Source: Natronospirales bacterium
GTDB lineage: Bacteria > Pseudomonadota > Gammaproteobacteria > Natronospirales > REEB76
Assembly: GCA_021792635.1 (NCBI GenBank)
Contig: JAJYUH010000008.1
Location: 1 to 64,000 of the forward strand
Direction: 5' to 3'
DNA: 64,000 nucleotides
Positions 1-8,816 of the stretch are shown piece after piece. Made by a program: the position numbers and the translations under genes. Each line of letters begins with the position of its first letter. Positions within the stretch are counted from its first letter, which is position 1. The notes beneath the pieces are model-generated. The model made no database searches. It had not been told where the DNA came from and saw only the letters and a list, made by a program, of their open reading frames with translations.

Positions 1-166
1 TGGCCTTGCGCGCAGCCATCCAGAAGGAAAAGAAAAACACGAAACCCAGCGTCAGCGACACCAGCAGCGTATCCAGGTGCAAGGACCAGAATCCATGCCC
101 CACCGTCCAGTACGTCAGGTGGTGATGAATATATTGGTTCGCAGTGATGCCGGTATTTTGACTCAT
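1..166 (-). CDS. atpB: F0F1 ATP synthase subunit a, N-terminal part
   Basis: The N-terminal 55 codons of subunit a, the membrane channel component of the F0 sector, are present; the gene runs off the left edge of the window. The reading starts with ATG at 166 and gives MSQNTGITANQYIHHHLTYW followed by a hydrophobic first membrane segment. The start overlaps the atpI stop codon (ATGA), the usual atpI-atpB junction. The family assignment rests on this N-terminal pattern plus the neighbour, so it is good but not complete evidence. Confidence 0.85.
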   Translation of the reverse strand, partial: MSQNTGITANQYIHHHLTYWTVGHGFWSLHLDTLLVSLTLGFVFFFSFWMAARKA

Positions 167-552
167 GCCGCCCGCCTGAAACTGATCCTCACCAAGCCGA
201 TCCAATACGCCACGTAGGTGGCGATGTACGCCAGAATGAGCGGCAGGAACGCCGCCTTCAGCACCACGATGGCGAGGATGAAAAGCACCACCGTGATCAC
301 GAATTTCATGGCTTCACCCACCAGAAAACGCACAAACCACCGCACTGGCGCCGTTCCCAGCCCGCCTGCGAACAGCGTCATCGCCAGGTACAGGCTCGCC
401 ACCGCATTGATTGCGCCGCCGAGGAGCGCCGAGTAGCCCGCCTGCCAGCCGGCAAGCATACCTGCTGCCAGAGCCGCCAGCGCCGTGACCGCCAGTTGCA
501 GGGCAACGATGACAAGCGTCCCGCGTCTCGCATCCGCAAACGAGCCGGCCAT
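163..552 (-). CDS. atpI: ATP synthase protein I
   Basis: AtpI is a small membrane protein thought to help assemble the c-ring or carry Mg2+. About 129 residues form four hydrophobic segments separated by short loops, with a G-rich stretch (LLGGAINAVASLYLA) typical of the family. I prefer the ATG at 552 over the GTG at 561: a GGGAAG ribosome-binding sequence lies 8 nt before the ATG but abuts the GTG. The gene precedes atpB with a 4-bp overlap, so it is the first gene of the atp operon. Weak conservation is normal for this family; context makes the call firm. Confidence 0.88.
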   Translation of the reverse strand: MAGSFADARRGTLVIVALQLAVTALAALAAGMLAGWQAGYSALLGGAINAVASLYLAMTLFAGGLGTAPVRWFVRFLVGEAMKFVITVVLFILAIVVLKAAFLPLILAYIATYVAYWIGLVRISFRRAA

Positions 553-633
553 GAGCTGCACTTCCCGGATAACAAAAAAGCCACGTCGTTACCGGGTGCG
601 GCAGCGGGTGGCGCTCCAGAATCCCCAACCAGT

Positions 634-669
634 GGAGAGCGGTGCATTTTAACGGGAGCAGTGCTCTCC
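634..669 (-). terminator. possible hairpin downstream of parB
   Basis: GGAGAGC (634-640) pairs with GCTCTCC (663-669) around a long 22-nt loop, just after the parB stop codon. The loop is long and there is no clean T-run, so this is only a weak candidate for the 3' end of the parA-parB transcript. Confidence 0.3.
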
Positions 670-691
670 CTTCAATAATATCGGGAAAAAT

Positions 692-1561
692 CTAGCGAAT
701 ACGGGCCAGAATCCCGTCCAATTCGTCGAGGCTGGCATACTGGATGATCAGGCGGCCTTTGCCGCCGCTGCCGCTCTCCAGGGTTACCCTGGCACCGAGC
801 TTCCGTGTGAGCTCGTTCTCCAATTGCCGAATGTTGGGATCCACCCGCCGCGGTCCCTTGGCAGCGGCGCCGGCGCCGTTCTCCTTCAGCAGCCGGCGTA
901 CCAGATTCTCGGTGTCGCGCACCGACAAGTGGCGGTTTACCACCCGCCGGGCGGCATCGGTCTGGGCGGGACCCTTGAGAGCCAGCAGCGCCCGGGCGTG
1001 GCCCATCTCCAGATCCCCCCGCTCCACCCTATCTTTGACCTCATCCGTCAACTCCAGCAGCCGCAGCAGGTTGGTCACGGCGGCGCGGGAGCGGCCCACG
1101 GCCTCCGCGGCCTGCTGGTGGGTCATGTCGAATTCGCTGATAAGACGCTGCAGCGCCTGAGCCTCTTCCAGGGGATTGAGGTTCTCGCGCTGGATGTTCT
1201 CGATGAGCGCCATGGCGATGGCGGCACGGTCGGGCACGTCGCGCATCACCGCGGGAATCTCATGCAGACCCGCCATCTGCGCCGCGCGCCAGCGGCGCTC
1301 GCCGGCGATGATCTCGTAGCGACGCTCGCCGCAGGGACGCACCACGATGGGCTGTACCAGTCCCTGGGCCTTGATGGAATCCGCCAGATCCTGGAGGCTC
1401 TCGGGATGCATGTGCATGCGCGGCTGGTACTTGCCGGGCTGGATCAGGTCCACCGGGATGCTGCGCAGCTCTTCCACGCCTTCCTCACCCGGCGTGGCCG
1501 GCAGCGCACCGCCGAGGAGCGCATCCAGTCCCCGGCCCAGACCCTTGCGTTTCACCGCCAC
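692..1561 (-). CDS. parB: chromosome-partitioning protein ParB
   Basis: ParB is the parS-binding CTPase that loads SMC and drives origin segregation with ParA. The 289-residue protein opens with the KRKGLGRGLDALL signature, then has the ParB/Spo0J N-terminal domain with the GERRWRAAQ box near residue 90 and ENIQRENLNP near 120. A helix-turn-helix (AEAVGRSRAAVTNLLRL) and a C-terminal dimerisation region follow. I chose the GTG at 1561 because GGAGG stands 7 nt upstream; a TTG at 1567 is an alternative. It follows parA directly and belongs to the same transcript. No parS site was recognised in the window. Confidence 0.95.
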   Translation of the reverse strand: MAVKRKGLGRGLDALLGGALPATPGEEGVEELRSIPVDLIQPGKYQPRMHMHPESLQDLADSIKAQGLVQPIVVRPCGERRYEIIAGERRWRAAQMAGLHEIPAVMRDVPDRAAIAMALIENIQRENLNPLEEAQALQRLISEFDMTHQQAAEAVGRSRAAVTNLLRLLELTDEVKDRVERGDLEMGHARALLALKGPAQTDAARRVVNRHLSVRDTENLVRRLLKENGAGAAAKGPRRVDPNIRQLENELTRKLGARVTLESGSGGKGRLIIQYASLDELDGILARIR

Positions 1562-1563
1562 AC

Positions 1564-2382
1564 TCAAGCCTCCCTCGAAGAGCTGGGGATTGTAGCAGCA
1601 ACACCCGCGGTCGCGGCATGCTGTTCATCGCGTCGCAGCATCTCGCCCGCAAGCGCCAGATAGGCGAGTGCGCCGCGGGAGGTAGCGTCGTGCTTGAGTG
1701 CAGGCAGGCCGAAGCTCGGCGCTTCCGCCAGCCGTACATTGCGCGGAATCATGGTGCGGTACACTTTGTCGCCGAAGTGCATGATGAGCTGCGCCGAAAC
1801 TTCATTCGCCAGATTGTTGCGCGGATCGAACATGGTGCGCAGCAACCCCTCGATCTCCAGGCGCGGATTGACACGCCGCAGGCGTTCGATGGTGGCGACC
1901 AGCGCCGACAGCCCCTCCAGGGCGTAATACTCGCACTGCATGGGAATGAGCACGCCGTCGGCGGCCACCAGCGCGTTGACCGTGAGCATGTTGAGGGACG
2001 GCGGACAATCAATCAGCAGGTAATCGAAATCGGAGCGCACTTCCACGAGCGCGTCCCGCAGGCGGCTTTCACGGTGCTCCGCACCCATGAGGCTCACCTC
2101 CGCAGCGGTGAGATCGCTGTTGGCCGGCAACAGGGTGAACCCGCAGGTTTCCGCCCGGATGAGTACCGTGCGGATTTTCGCTTCACCCATGAGCACTTCA
2201 TAGGCGCCGTGCGCGAGGGTGTGTTTGTTGACACCGCACCCCATGGTGGCGTTGCCCTGCGGATCCACGTCCACCAGCAGCACGCGGCGCCTGGTGGCGG
2301 CGAGCGAAGCAGCGAGGTTCACGGCGGTGGTGGTCTTGCCCACGCCGCCTTTCTGATTGGTGATGGCGATGATTCTGCCCAT
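1564..2382 (-). CDS. parA: chromosome-partitioning ATPase ParA (Soj)
   Basis: ParA is a deviant-Walker ATPase that binds DNA non-specifically and moves ParB-parS complexes. The 272-residue protein has the deviant Walker A KGGVGKTTTAVN at residues 10-21, the A' motif YLLIDCPPSLNMLTVNAL near 120, and the usual MCEYYALEGLS-type stretch (here MQCEYYALEGLS). It begins at ATG 2382, 29 bp after the rsmG stop, and is followed by parB. The rsmG-parA-parB-atpI order is the common gammaproteobacterial origin-proximal arrangement, although mnmG is absent from its usual place before rsmG. Confidence 0.96.
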   Translation of the reverse strand: MGRIIAITNQKGGVGKTTTAVNLAASLAATRRRVLLVDVDPQGNATMGCGVNKHTLAHGAYEVLMGEAKIRTVLIRAETCGFTLLPANSDLTAAEVSLMGAEHRESRLRDALVEVRSDFDYLLIDCPPSLNMLTVNALVAADGVLIPMQCEYYALEGLSALVATIERLRRVNPRLEIEGLLRTMFDPRNNLANEVSAQLIMHFGDKVYRTMIPRNVRLAEAPSFGLPALKHDATSRGALAYLALAGEMLRRDEQHAATAGVAATIPSSSREA

Positions 2383-2411
2383 ACTTGAGATCGCGGCGTA
2401 TGCCGCCGCTC

Positions 2412-3041
2412 CTACGTTTTTTGAATTTCCACCACGCAGCGCCTGGCTTTGAGCCCCGGCACTTTGAGCGGGTGCACATTGGTCATGAAACCGGCCGGGA
2501 GCGCCCGCAACTCTTTCGCCGGGACTTCGCCCTTCATGGCCAGGAAGCGCCCGTCCGCCGCACCAAGATGGCCGGCAAGCCGCAGAAAATCAAGGATGGC
2601 CGCGAACGCGCGGCTGATCACGGTAGCAAACGGCTGCACCGGACGATAGTTCTCTGCGCGTGTATGTACCACTGCCACATTGCGCAGGCCGAGCGTGGTT
2701 GCCGCATGGGCCACAAAACGCGTTTTCTTGCCGTTGCTGTCCAGCAGCACGAACTGTTTTTCCGGACAGGCCAGCGCCAGCGGGATGCCCGGCAGTCCCG
2801 CGCCGGTGCCCACATCCACGATGCTGTCACCATGCAGGAAAGGCAGCACGCTCAGGCTGTCAAGCAGGTGCCGGGTTACCATTTCCGCTGGATCACGCAC
2901 CGCCGTGAGATTGTAGGTGGTATTCCACCGGTGCAGCAGTTCGATGTAGCGGCACAGCGCATCGCACAATTCGGCGGGCAGCGGCGGCGCGCGCGCGGCC
3001 AGTCCCGATGCCAGTTGCGCCTGCCAGTTTTCCGTGCGCAT
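2412..3041 (-). CDS. rsmG: 16S rRNA (guanine527-N7)-methyltransferase RsmG
   Basis: RsmG methylates G527 in the 530 loop of 16S rRNA using S-adenosylmethionine. The protein (about 209 residues from ATG 3041; a TTG at 3059 is possible) has the family marks HRWNTTYNLTAVRDP near residue 45, DVGTGAGLPGIPLA (SAM-binding motif I) near 75, LLDSNGKKTRF after it, and VISRAFA near 140. It lies directly upstream of parA, as in many gammaproteobacteria. The first ATG has no strong ribosome-binding site, so the start is the only uncertain point. Confidence 0.94.
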   Translation of the reverse strand: MRTENWQAQLASGLAARAPPLPAELCDALCRYIELLHRWNTTYNLTAVRDPAEMVTRHLLDSLSVLPFLHGDSIVDVGTGAGLPGIPLALACPEKQFVLLDSNGKKTRFVAHAATTLGLRNVAVVHTRAENYRPVQPFATVISRAFAAILDFLRLAGHLGAADGRFLAMKGEVPAKELRALPAGFMTNVHPLKVPGLKARRCVVEIQKT

Positions 3042-3051
3042 GCCGGCTGGG

Positions 3052-3317
3052 TCAGGCAACGCGCTTCTTCATGCCGGGTAAAAGCCCCCGCGGCGTACCC
3101 AGCATCGCGCATGACAGCACCACCAGGAAAATCAGCGCCTGATGGGACATCAGCGGAACAGCGCGGTGCTCCCGCTCAAATTGCGCCATTTTCATCATGG
3201 CCGTACGCACATCCGGGGCATCTCCATGACGACAAAGCCGAGCACGATCCCGCAGACGATGCTCAAACAGGCCCGGAAAATCACGAACCAGACGGTCCCC
3301 ATCAGCACGCGGCGCAT
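3052..3317 (-). pseudogene. small two-helix membrane protein, apparently frameshifted
   Basis: From ATG 3317 one frame gives 40 residues, MRRVLMGTVWFVIFRACLSI then a second hydrophobic stretch, and stops at 3195. A second frame starts at ATG 3198 (ATGA overlap) and gives 48 residues with a second membrane helix (ALIFLVVLSCAMLG) and the tail LLPGMKKRVA, stopping at 3052. Read across a one-base shift near the CCCC run at about 3210, the two would make one protein of roughly 88 residues with two membrane helices and a basic tail. I recall similar small proteins next to gspE in related genomes, but not firmly. Two coupled tiny genes are the alternative. Confidence 0.5.
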
Positions 3318-3339
3318 GCGACGCTCCGGAAAGTCATGC

Positions 3340-5136
3340 TCAGTATTGGTTAGTGGGCGGCGGCACCACGCGCAGGACTTCCTCCACCGTAGTCACGCCT
3401 TCCGCCACTTTCTGCGCGCCGCGCAGACGCAACGGTTTCATGCCGGTACGGATGGCTTCCTGGCGCAGGGCATCCACGTTGAATTCCGTCGTGATCAGCT
3501 TTTTGATACCCGCCGTGAAACTCAGCATTTCGTAGAGGCCGACGCGCCCCCGGTAACCCGTGTTGCGGCATTCGAGGCAGCCGATGGCGTGGTACACGCG
3601 TTTCGGCTTCTGTGCCTTCCAGGGAGCGACCAGATTATTCCATTCCTCCTCGCTGAGTTCGGCTTCTTTCTTGCAGTGTGCACACAACGTGCGCACCAGC
3701 CGCTGGGCGATGACACCGAGCAGCGTGGACTGGAGCAGATAGGGCGGCACGCCCAGATCCAGCAGGCGGCTGACCGACGAGGGTGCGTCGTTGGTATGCA
3801 GCGTGGACAGCACCAGATGACCCGTGAGCGAGGCCTGTACCGCCATCTCGGCGGTTTCCGCGTCACGAATCTCGCCGATCATGATGATGTCCGGATCCTG
3901 GCGCAGCAGCGTACGCACGCCGTTCGCAAACGTGAGATCTATGTTGTGCTGCACCTGCATCTGATTGAGGGCGGGGTCCACCAGTTCGATGGGGTCTTCC
4001 ACCGTACACACGTTCACGTCCGGTTTGGCGAGCTGCTTGAGAGTGGAGTAGAGCGTGGTGGTTTTGCCGGAACCGGTCGGGCCGGTCACCAGAATGATGC
4101 CGTGCGGGTTCTCGATCATCGCCTGCCAGAATTTCTCATCGGGCTCGGAAATGCCGAGCGCACGGAAATTTCTTTGCAGCACGACGGGGTCGAAGATGCG
4201 CATCACCAGCTTCTCGCCAAAAGCCGTGGGCATGCTGGAGAGACGCAGTTCCACCTCTTGGCCGTTGGGATTGCGCGTCTTGATGCGGCCATCCTGCGGG
4301 CGGCGCTTCTCAGAGATGTCCATGCGCCCGAGGATCTTGATGCGGCTTGTCACCGGCATAAGCACCGCGGACGGCAACTGATAAACCTGGTGCAGCACTC
4401 CGTCAATGCGGAAACGGATCAGACCCGCTTCGCGGCGCGGTTCGATGTGGATATCGCTGGCGCGCTGATCGAACGCATACTGCAGCAGCCAGTCCACGAT
4501 GCTGACCACGTGCTGATCGTTGACGTCCAGCTTGCCGGCGCGGCTCAGCTCCACCAATTGCTCGAAATTCTGCAGAACGCCGGTGGGTGCGACGTCGTTC
4601 TGGCGCTCGGCACCGATCACCGAGCGGGAAATGGAATAGAACTCGACCAGATAGCGGGAAATGTCTTCGGGATTGGCCAGCACCCGGCGAATTTTCTTGT
4701 GCTGAATCTGGCTGATCTCCCGTTCCCATTCGCGATCATAGGGTTCGGCGGTGGCGACGGTGATTTCCTCAGCGGCGACTTCCACCGGAAGTACATTGAA
4801 ACGCGAGGCATAGGGCAAAGAGATCACCCCGGTGATGCGCCGCATATCGAGTTTCAGAGGGTCAATGCGTAAATAAGGCAGGTTCACCTTGCCCGCAAGC
4901 CACAACGTGAGGCTCTCGACGGTAAATGGCGGATTGGGCGGCCGCTCGTCCAGCCAACCGCGCTTGCCGATGACCGTGAGGGGATGTTGTCCCTCGTAGG
5001 TGCCACGCTCGGCCAGTCCGCGCAACAGGTTTGCCCTTTCACCGGTCAGCATGCCGTCGGCCTCCAGCCAGGCGAGGATTTCCTGCAGCGACAGTTTGCG
5101 GTCGGCGTTCTTGTGGAGGGGGCGGGCACTGGACAT
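3340..5136 (-). CDS. gspE: type II secretion / type IV pilus assembly ATPase (GspE/PilB family)
   Basis: This is a cytoplasmic hexameric ATPase that powers pseudopilus or pilus assembly. The 598-residue protein has an N-terminal GspE-type domain, then Walker A GPTGSGKTTTLYS near residue 360, an Asp box, Walker B IMIGEIRDAETAEMAVQ near 430 and the His box TGHLVLSTLHTNDAPS. A zinc tetracysteine motif follows (CAHC ... CLECRNTGYRGR) near 500-540. I chose ATG 5136; an upstream GTG at 5172 would add 12 residues. No other secretion or pilus genes lie nearby, so the machine it serves cannot be told from the window; the tetracysteine fits both GspE and PilB. Confidence 0.9.
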   Translation of the reverse strand: MSSARPLHKNADRKLSLQEILAWLEADGMLTGERANLLRGLAERGTYEGQHPLTVIGKRGWLDERPPNPPFTVESLTLWLAGKVNLPYLRIDPLKLDMRRITGVISLPYASRFNVLPVEVAAEEITVATAEPYDREWEREISQIQHKKIRRVLANPEDISRYLVEFYSISRSVIGAERQNDVAPTGVLQNFEQLVELSRAGKLDVNDQHVVSIVDWLLQYAFDQRASDIHIEPRREAGLIRFRIDGVLHQVYQLPSAVLMPVTSRIKILGRMDISEKRRPQDGRIKTRNPNGQEVELRLSSMPTAFGEKLVMRIFDPVVLQRNFRALGISEPDEKFWQAMIENPHGIILVTGPTGSGKTTTLYSTLKQLAKPDVNVCTVEDPIELVDPALNQMQVQHNIDLTFANGVRTLLRQDPDIIMIGEIRDAETAEMAVQASLTGHLVLSTLHTNDAPSSVSRLLDLGVPPYLLQSTLLGVIAQRLVRTLCAHCKKEAELSEEEWNNLVAPWKAQKPKRVYHAIGCLECRNTGYRGRVGLYEMLSFTAGIKKLITTEFNVDALRQEAIRTGMKPLRLRGAQKVAEGVTTVEEVLRVVPPPTNQY

Positions 5137-5186
5137 GGTATCCAGTGTAGTCAAAAGCCCCGGTGGCTGCACGACAGCGCGGAAAT

Positions 5187-6785
5187 TCAGGGCCGTGCCA
5201 GCAGGTGTGCCGGGTCGCTGAGCTTCAGGGTGCTGATTTTGCCGGTCTTGAGGTCCACCACCGCGACGCGGTTGTGATCGGTATCGGCCACGTACAGCTC
5301 GTTACCGGCGACGCTGAGCCCGCCTGGTTCGTCGAACTCGCCCCTGCCACCCGCGAGCGTGGTGACGCGGCGTGTTTTCGGATTGAGCACCCTGATCCTG
5401 CTGTTGTAGGTATCCGCTATATATAGGTGTCCCGCATGCCAGGCGATGCCCAGATCGTGTTGCAGCAACACCTTGCGGCCCACTCCGTCGCGGTCGCCAA
5501 AATCGAACAGTCCGGTGCCTACCAGCGTACGCACCCGGGCGCCGGCACCGAAACCGACTTCGCGCACCGCGCTCGCTTCCGGATCCGCCACATAGAGTTC
5601 ACGGCCATCCGTTGCGAGACCGCTGGACTGGGCGAAGCTTGCTGACAGCAATGCACCATCCCGGATGCCTTCTTCACCACTGCCCGCATACAGGCGGATG
5701 ATTTTTTGTGCCGGGTCATACACCCATAACTGATGCTGGCCCGCCATGGCGATATACAGCAGGCCGCCATGAAACAGCACCGCCCAGGGTGTATTGAGCT
5801 TTGCCGTACGCGCCGGCATGACGGGATCGGTCATGTAGGTTTGCCTGCCGTCACCGGCTACCGTCACAACCCGTCGGGTTTTCAGATCCACGCGGCGAAT
5901 GGCGTTGTTGTCGGTATCCGCCACGTACAAGGTATCGGCGCCGGCCAATGTCATGCCTTGCGGATAATGAAATTCCGCCTCTGTGTAGGAACCGTCACGC
6001 AGCCCCGCGGTGCCGTCGCCGATGACGGCGAGCACTTTCCCTGCCAGCGTCGTGACCACGATGCGGTTGTGGTTGGAATCGGCGATAAACAGCCGGTCAT
6101 GTGCCGGGTCCGCCAGCACCTTGCCCGGAAACAGCAACGTGGTCTTCGGCATCTGCAGACGAATTCCGCTGAACCATAATGGTTTGCTGTTGATTTCCCC
6201 CCGGGCGGCGAATTCTCTTATCAACGTCCCGATCACCTGATTCAGTAAGGCGTAATGACCCTCACCGGACACCTGACCCACCACGTTGCCGGCGGGATCA
6301 ATCACCGTCAGCGTCGGCCAACCCTCGGCGCCGTACTCGTTCCAGATCTGCATGTTCTTGTCATTCACCACCGGATGATCAATGCCGTAGCGCAGCACGA
6401 TGGCCTCGATGTGGGCGGTCTTGCGTTCGGTGGCGAATTTAGCGGAATGCACCCCGATAATGACCAGGTCATTGCCATAGGTTTTCTGCAGCCGGTCGAG
6501 ACCCGGAAGGATGTGAAAGCAATTGATGCAGCCGTAGGTCCAGAAATCCAGCAGTACCACCTTGCCGCGCAGCTCGCGCAGCGTCACTGGGCGGCCGCCG
6601 GTGTTGATCCAGGCCAATCCCTCCGGGAACGGCGGCGCCGCGACCGTGCCGGCCAACGCCGGGGCTTCCGCCGCCAGCGCCAGGGGCATGGAGCCGAGGC
6701 CGGTGAACCAGCGCAACCCGATAAACAGCACGCTTGCCAGCAGGGCGAGCGCCACGGCGAGGAATACTTTTTTGATGGCTCTCAT
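5187..6785 (-). CDS. thioredoxin-like and NHL-repeat protein
   Basis: The 532-residue protein has an N-terminal signal anchor (residues about 7-27), then a thioredoxin/TlpA-like domain with the redox motif YGCINC (CxxC) preceded by GKVVLLDFW near residue 75. A C-terminal six-bladed NHL beta-propeller contains repeated units such as LYVADTDNNAIRRVDL, LFIADSNHNRIVV and LYIADTYNSRIRVL. This architecture is that of the NHLRC2 family. The domain faces the periplasm if the first helix is an anchor. The substrate is unknown. It is a single gene, divergent in role from its neighbours. Confidence 0.85.
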   Translation of the reverse strand: MRAIKKVFLAVALALLASVLFIGLRWFTGLGSMPLALAAEAPALAGTVAAPPFPEGLAWINTGGRPVTLRELRGKVVLLDFWTYGCINCFHILPGLDRLQKTYGNDLVIIGVHSAKFATERKTAHIEAIVLRYGIDHPVVNDKNMQIWNEYGAEGWPTLTVIDPAGNVVGQVSGEGHYALLNQVIGTLIREFAARGEINSKPLWFSGIRLQMPKTTLLFPGKVLADPAHDRLFIADSNHNRIVVTTLAGKVLAVIGDGTAGLRDGSYTEAEFHYPQGMTLAGADTLYVADTDNNAIRRVDLKTRRVVTVAGDGRQTYMTDPVMPARTAKLNTPWAVLFHGGLLYIAMAGQHQLWVYDPAQKIIRLYAGSGEEGIRDGALLSASFAQSSGLATDGRELYVADPEASAVREVGFGAGARVRTLVGTGLFDFGDRDGVGRKVLLQHDLGIAWHAGHLYIADTYNSRIRVLNPKTRRVTTLAGGRGEFDEPGGLSVAGNELYVADTDHNRVAVVDLKTGKISTLKLSDPAHLLARP

Positions 6786-7029
6786 GGCATGAACCCACTG
6801 CCGGTTCCACGGCTTTCGGCCTGCACGCAGGCGGACTGTATGCAGACCGGTCCAGCCACCCGTTTATTTCCACCCAATTGGGCCAGAATTGCGCCGCAAG
6901 GTTCCCGCCGACGCATAAGGGGCACGCGCGTCGCGGGCCATGAACCGGAGAAACGCGCCGGCACAGGCCCGAAAGACCGCGCAGACAGTCCGGCAGATGC
7001 CGGACTGTCTGCGGGTTCCCCAGCCTTTT

Positions 7030-7464
7030 TCAGGGCTTGGCCGTGGCGGTCTGGTTCAGGCGCGCCAGATTTTCATCCAGGCTCTGACGCAGGGTGGCGA
7101 CCGCCTGACTGGTATTGGTCAGCTTGATTTCCGCCCGCGCCAGATGTCCGTAGGCATAATTGCGCACCTCGGGATTTCGGGTCTTGCCGAGCACGTCATG
7201 GTAAAGCCCCACCAGATCCTGGCGACGGCCCTCCAATAGATAAAGCCGCTGAATCGCTTTCATATCCATGATAGCGGCGCCCGCAGGCCCGAGCCGGTGC
7301 CAGTCGCCGCCATGAAAGCGGCGCATGATTTCGCGGCGCACCACGATGCGTCGCTGTGGACCGCCTCCCGCGTTGAAGGGCTGGGCAATGGCGAAGGAAA
7401 TGCCGCCGGCAAGCACCGCACCCAGTATAAAAGCCGTAGCAATCTTGACAGTCGCGTGTCGCAT
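7030..7464 (-). CDS. secreted or anchored hypothetical protein
   Basis: About 144 residues from ATG 7464, which has AGGAGA 9 nt upstream. There is a signal peptide or membrane anchor (VKIATAFILGAVLAGGISFA) and then a mostly helical, charged region with several arginines. The C-terminal half (NPEVRNYAYGHLARAEIKL...QAVATLRQSLDENLARL) resembles a helical repeat or dimer hairpin. I do not recognise a family. It stands alone between an NHL-protein gene and an alcohol dehydrogenase, and no function is proposed. Confidence 0.7.
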   Translation of the reverse strand: MRHATVKIATAFILGAVLAGGISFAIAQPFNAGGGPQRRIVVRREIMRRFHGGDWHRLGPAGAAIMDMKAIQRLYLLEGRRQDLVGLYHDVLGKTRNPEVRNYAYGHLARAEIKLTNTSQAVATLRQSLDENLARLNQTATAKP

Positions 7465-7644
7465 GATGAGTCTCCTGAACAATCAATCGGACAGTGAACA
7501 TGAAAACGTGAACGCTGAATTCACGTTGACGCGCAGGAATAATACCGCCGCGGTGCGTACCAAGTGTTTCAGGAAATGATCCGGGTGTAACAATTTGTTT
7601 CCGGGCGCCGCACGATGAAAATCGGCAGTGCAGGAAAAACCGGC

Positions 7645-8652
7645 TCAGTCTTCCGGCACCAGTACTGCGGCGCCGTTCAGCCGGCCGGCCCGCAACGCCG
7701 CCAAAGCCTCATTGGCCTGCGTCAGCGGAAACGGCGTGACCGCCGTGCGTATCGGCCAGCGCGCGAGCGCGGCCATGAATTCCTTGCCGTCGGCACGGGT
7801 CAGATTGGCCACCGAGCGCAGCATCCGTTCACCCCAAAGAATCGCATAGGGAAAGGCCGGAATGTCGCTCATGTGGATGCCGGCGCACACTACGCAACCT
7901 CCTTTAACAACTGCGCGCAACGCCACGGGTATCAGCGCGCCCACCGGCGCGAAGATCAGTGCCGTGTCCAGCGGTTCGGGCGGCGCCTCATCGGAACCGC
8001 CGGCCCAGTGCACGCCCAGTTGCCGGGCGAATGTCTGGGTGGCGGCATCACCGGGGCGCGTGAAGGCAAACACGCGCCGGCCCTGTTGCACGGCGATCTG
8101 CGCCAAGATGTGAGCCGAAGCGCCGAAGCCATAGAGGCCGAGTCGTTCCGCGTCGCCCGCGAAACGCAGCGCACGATAGCCGATGAGACCGGCACACAAC
8201 AGCGGCGCCGCGTGCGCATCGTCATAACTGGGTGGCAGGCGCAGACAATAACGCGCATCGGCCAGCACATATTCGGCGTAGCCGCCGTCACGGTCATAAC
8301 CGGTGAACCGTGCCTGGTCACAAAGATTTTCGCGTCCGCCGCGGCAGTACGCACATTCGCCGCAGGTCCAACCGAGCCACGGCACGCCCAGGCGCTCGCC
8401 GGATTTGAATTCAGTCACGCCCGCGCCGACCGCCGCCACACGGCCCACCACCTCGTGCCCCGGTACCACCGGCAGCTTGCCGCCGGTAAGTTCGCCGTCT
8501 TGGACATGCAGGTCCGTGCGGCACACGCCGCAGGCCCACACCTCGAGCAGCACTTCTCCCGCTCCGGGCTGGGGCACGGGCAGCTTGCGCGCAACCAGCG
8601 GCGCGGCGCGCTGTTCCAGCACCATGGCGCGCATTTTCGCTGACACGCTCAT
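7645..8652 (-). CDS. zinc-dependent alcohol dehydrogenase family protein
   Basis: A medium-chain dehydrogenase/reductase of 335 residues. Catalytic-zinc ligands are visible in CGVCRTDLHV (Cys) and PGHEVVGRV (His-Glu); structural-zinc cysteines are in CGECAYCRGGRENLC. The nucleotide-binding glycine motif is somewhat altered (LYGFGASAHILAQIA). It probably oxidises alcohols or reduces aldehydes with NAD(P)H; the substrate is not predictable. Of the two close ATGs, 8652 fits best because AAGGTGG lies upstream. The product resembles AdhP/YogA-type proteins in length and cysteine pattern. Confidence 0.88.
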   Translation of the reverse strand: MSVSAKMRAMVLEQRAAPLVARKLPVPQPGAGEVLLEVWACGVCRTDLHVQDGELTGGKLPVVPGHEVVGRVAAVGAGVTEFKSGERLGVPWLGWTCGECAYCRGGRENLCDQARFTGYDRDGGYAEYVLADARYCLRLPPSYDDAHAAPLLCAGLIGYRALRFAGDAERLGLYGFGASAHILAQIAVQQGRRVFAFTRPGDAATQTFARQLGVHWAGGSDEAPPEPLDTALIFAPVGALIPVALRAVVKGGCVVCAGIHMSDIPAFPYAILWGERMLRSVANLTRADGKEFMAALARWPIRTAVTPFPLTQANEALAALRAGRLNGAAVLVPED

Positions 8653-8708
8653 GCACAATCCACCTTAATCGCCCGGTATCACACAAAACGCTGCACTTTG
8701 TCTTCCAC

Positions 8709-8816
8709 CCCCCTCAGGGAGAGGGCTCATCATGGAGCGATGAGCGGGCTGCCAGGGATGGCGGCCTTGGACTTTCCGGCGAAGCAGGAGTGCACAGCCG
8801 GAAAGGGGTGAGGGGG
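8709..8816. repeat. cluster of nested inverted repeats in the adh-SDR intergenic space
   Basis: Three perfect inverted repeats share about 108 bp. The outer pair is CCCCCTCA (8709-8716) with TGAGGGGG (8809-8816). Inside are GCTCATC (8725-8731) with GATGAGC (8739-8745), and CTTTCCGGC (8772-8780) with GCCGGAAAG (8797-8805). It looks like a small structured intergenic repeat element or miniature transposable element rather than a simple terminator. The rest of the space between the two divergent genes shows no gene. Confidence 0.55.

Noticed and set aside
692-2412. A parS centromere (TGTTTCACGTGAAACA) expected near parAB
   Set aside because: I found CACGTG cores only inside coding sequences (for example near 4508, 15377 and 28608) without the flanking parS arms.
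3142-4872. Long plus-strand frame of 576 codons
   Set aside because: It is antisense to the GspE/PilB gene and rich in His/Arg/Gln, typical of a shadow frame.
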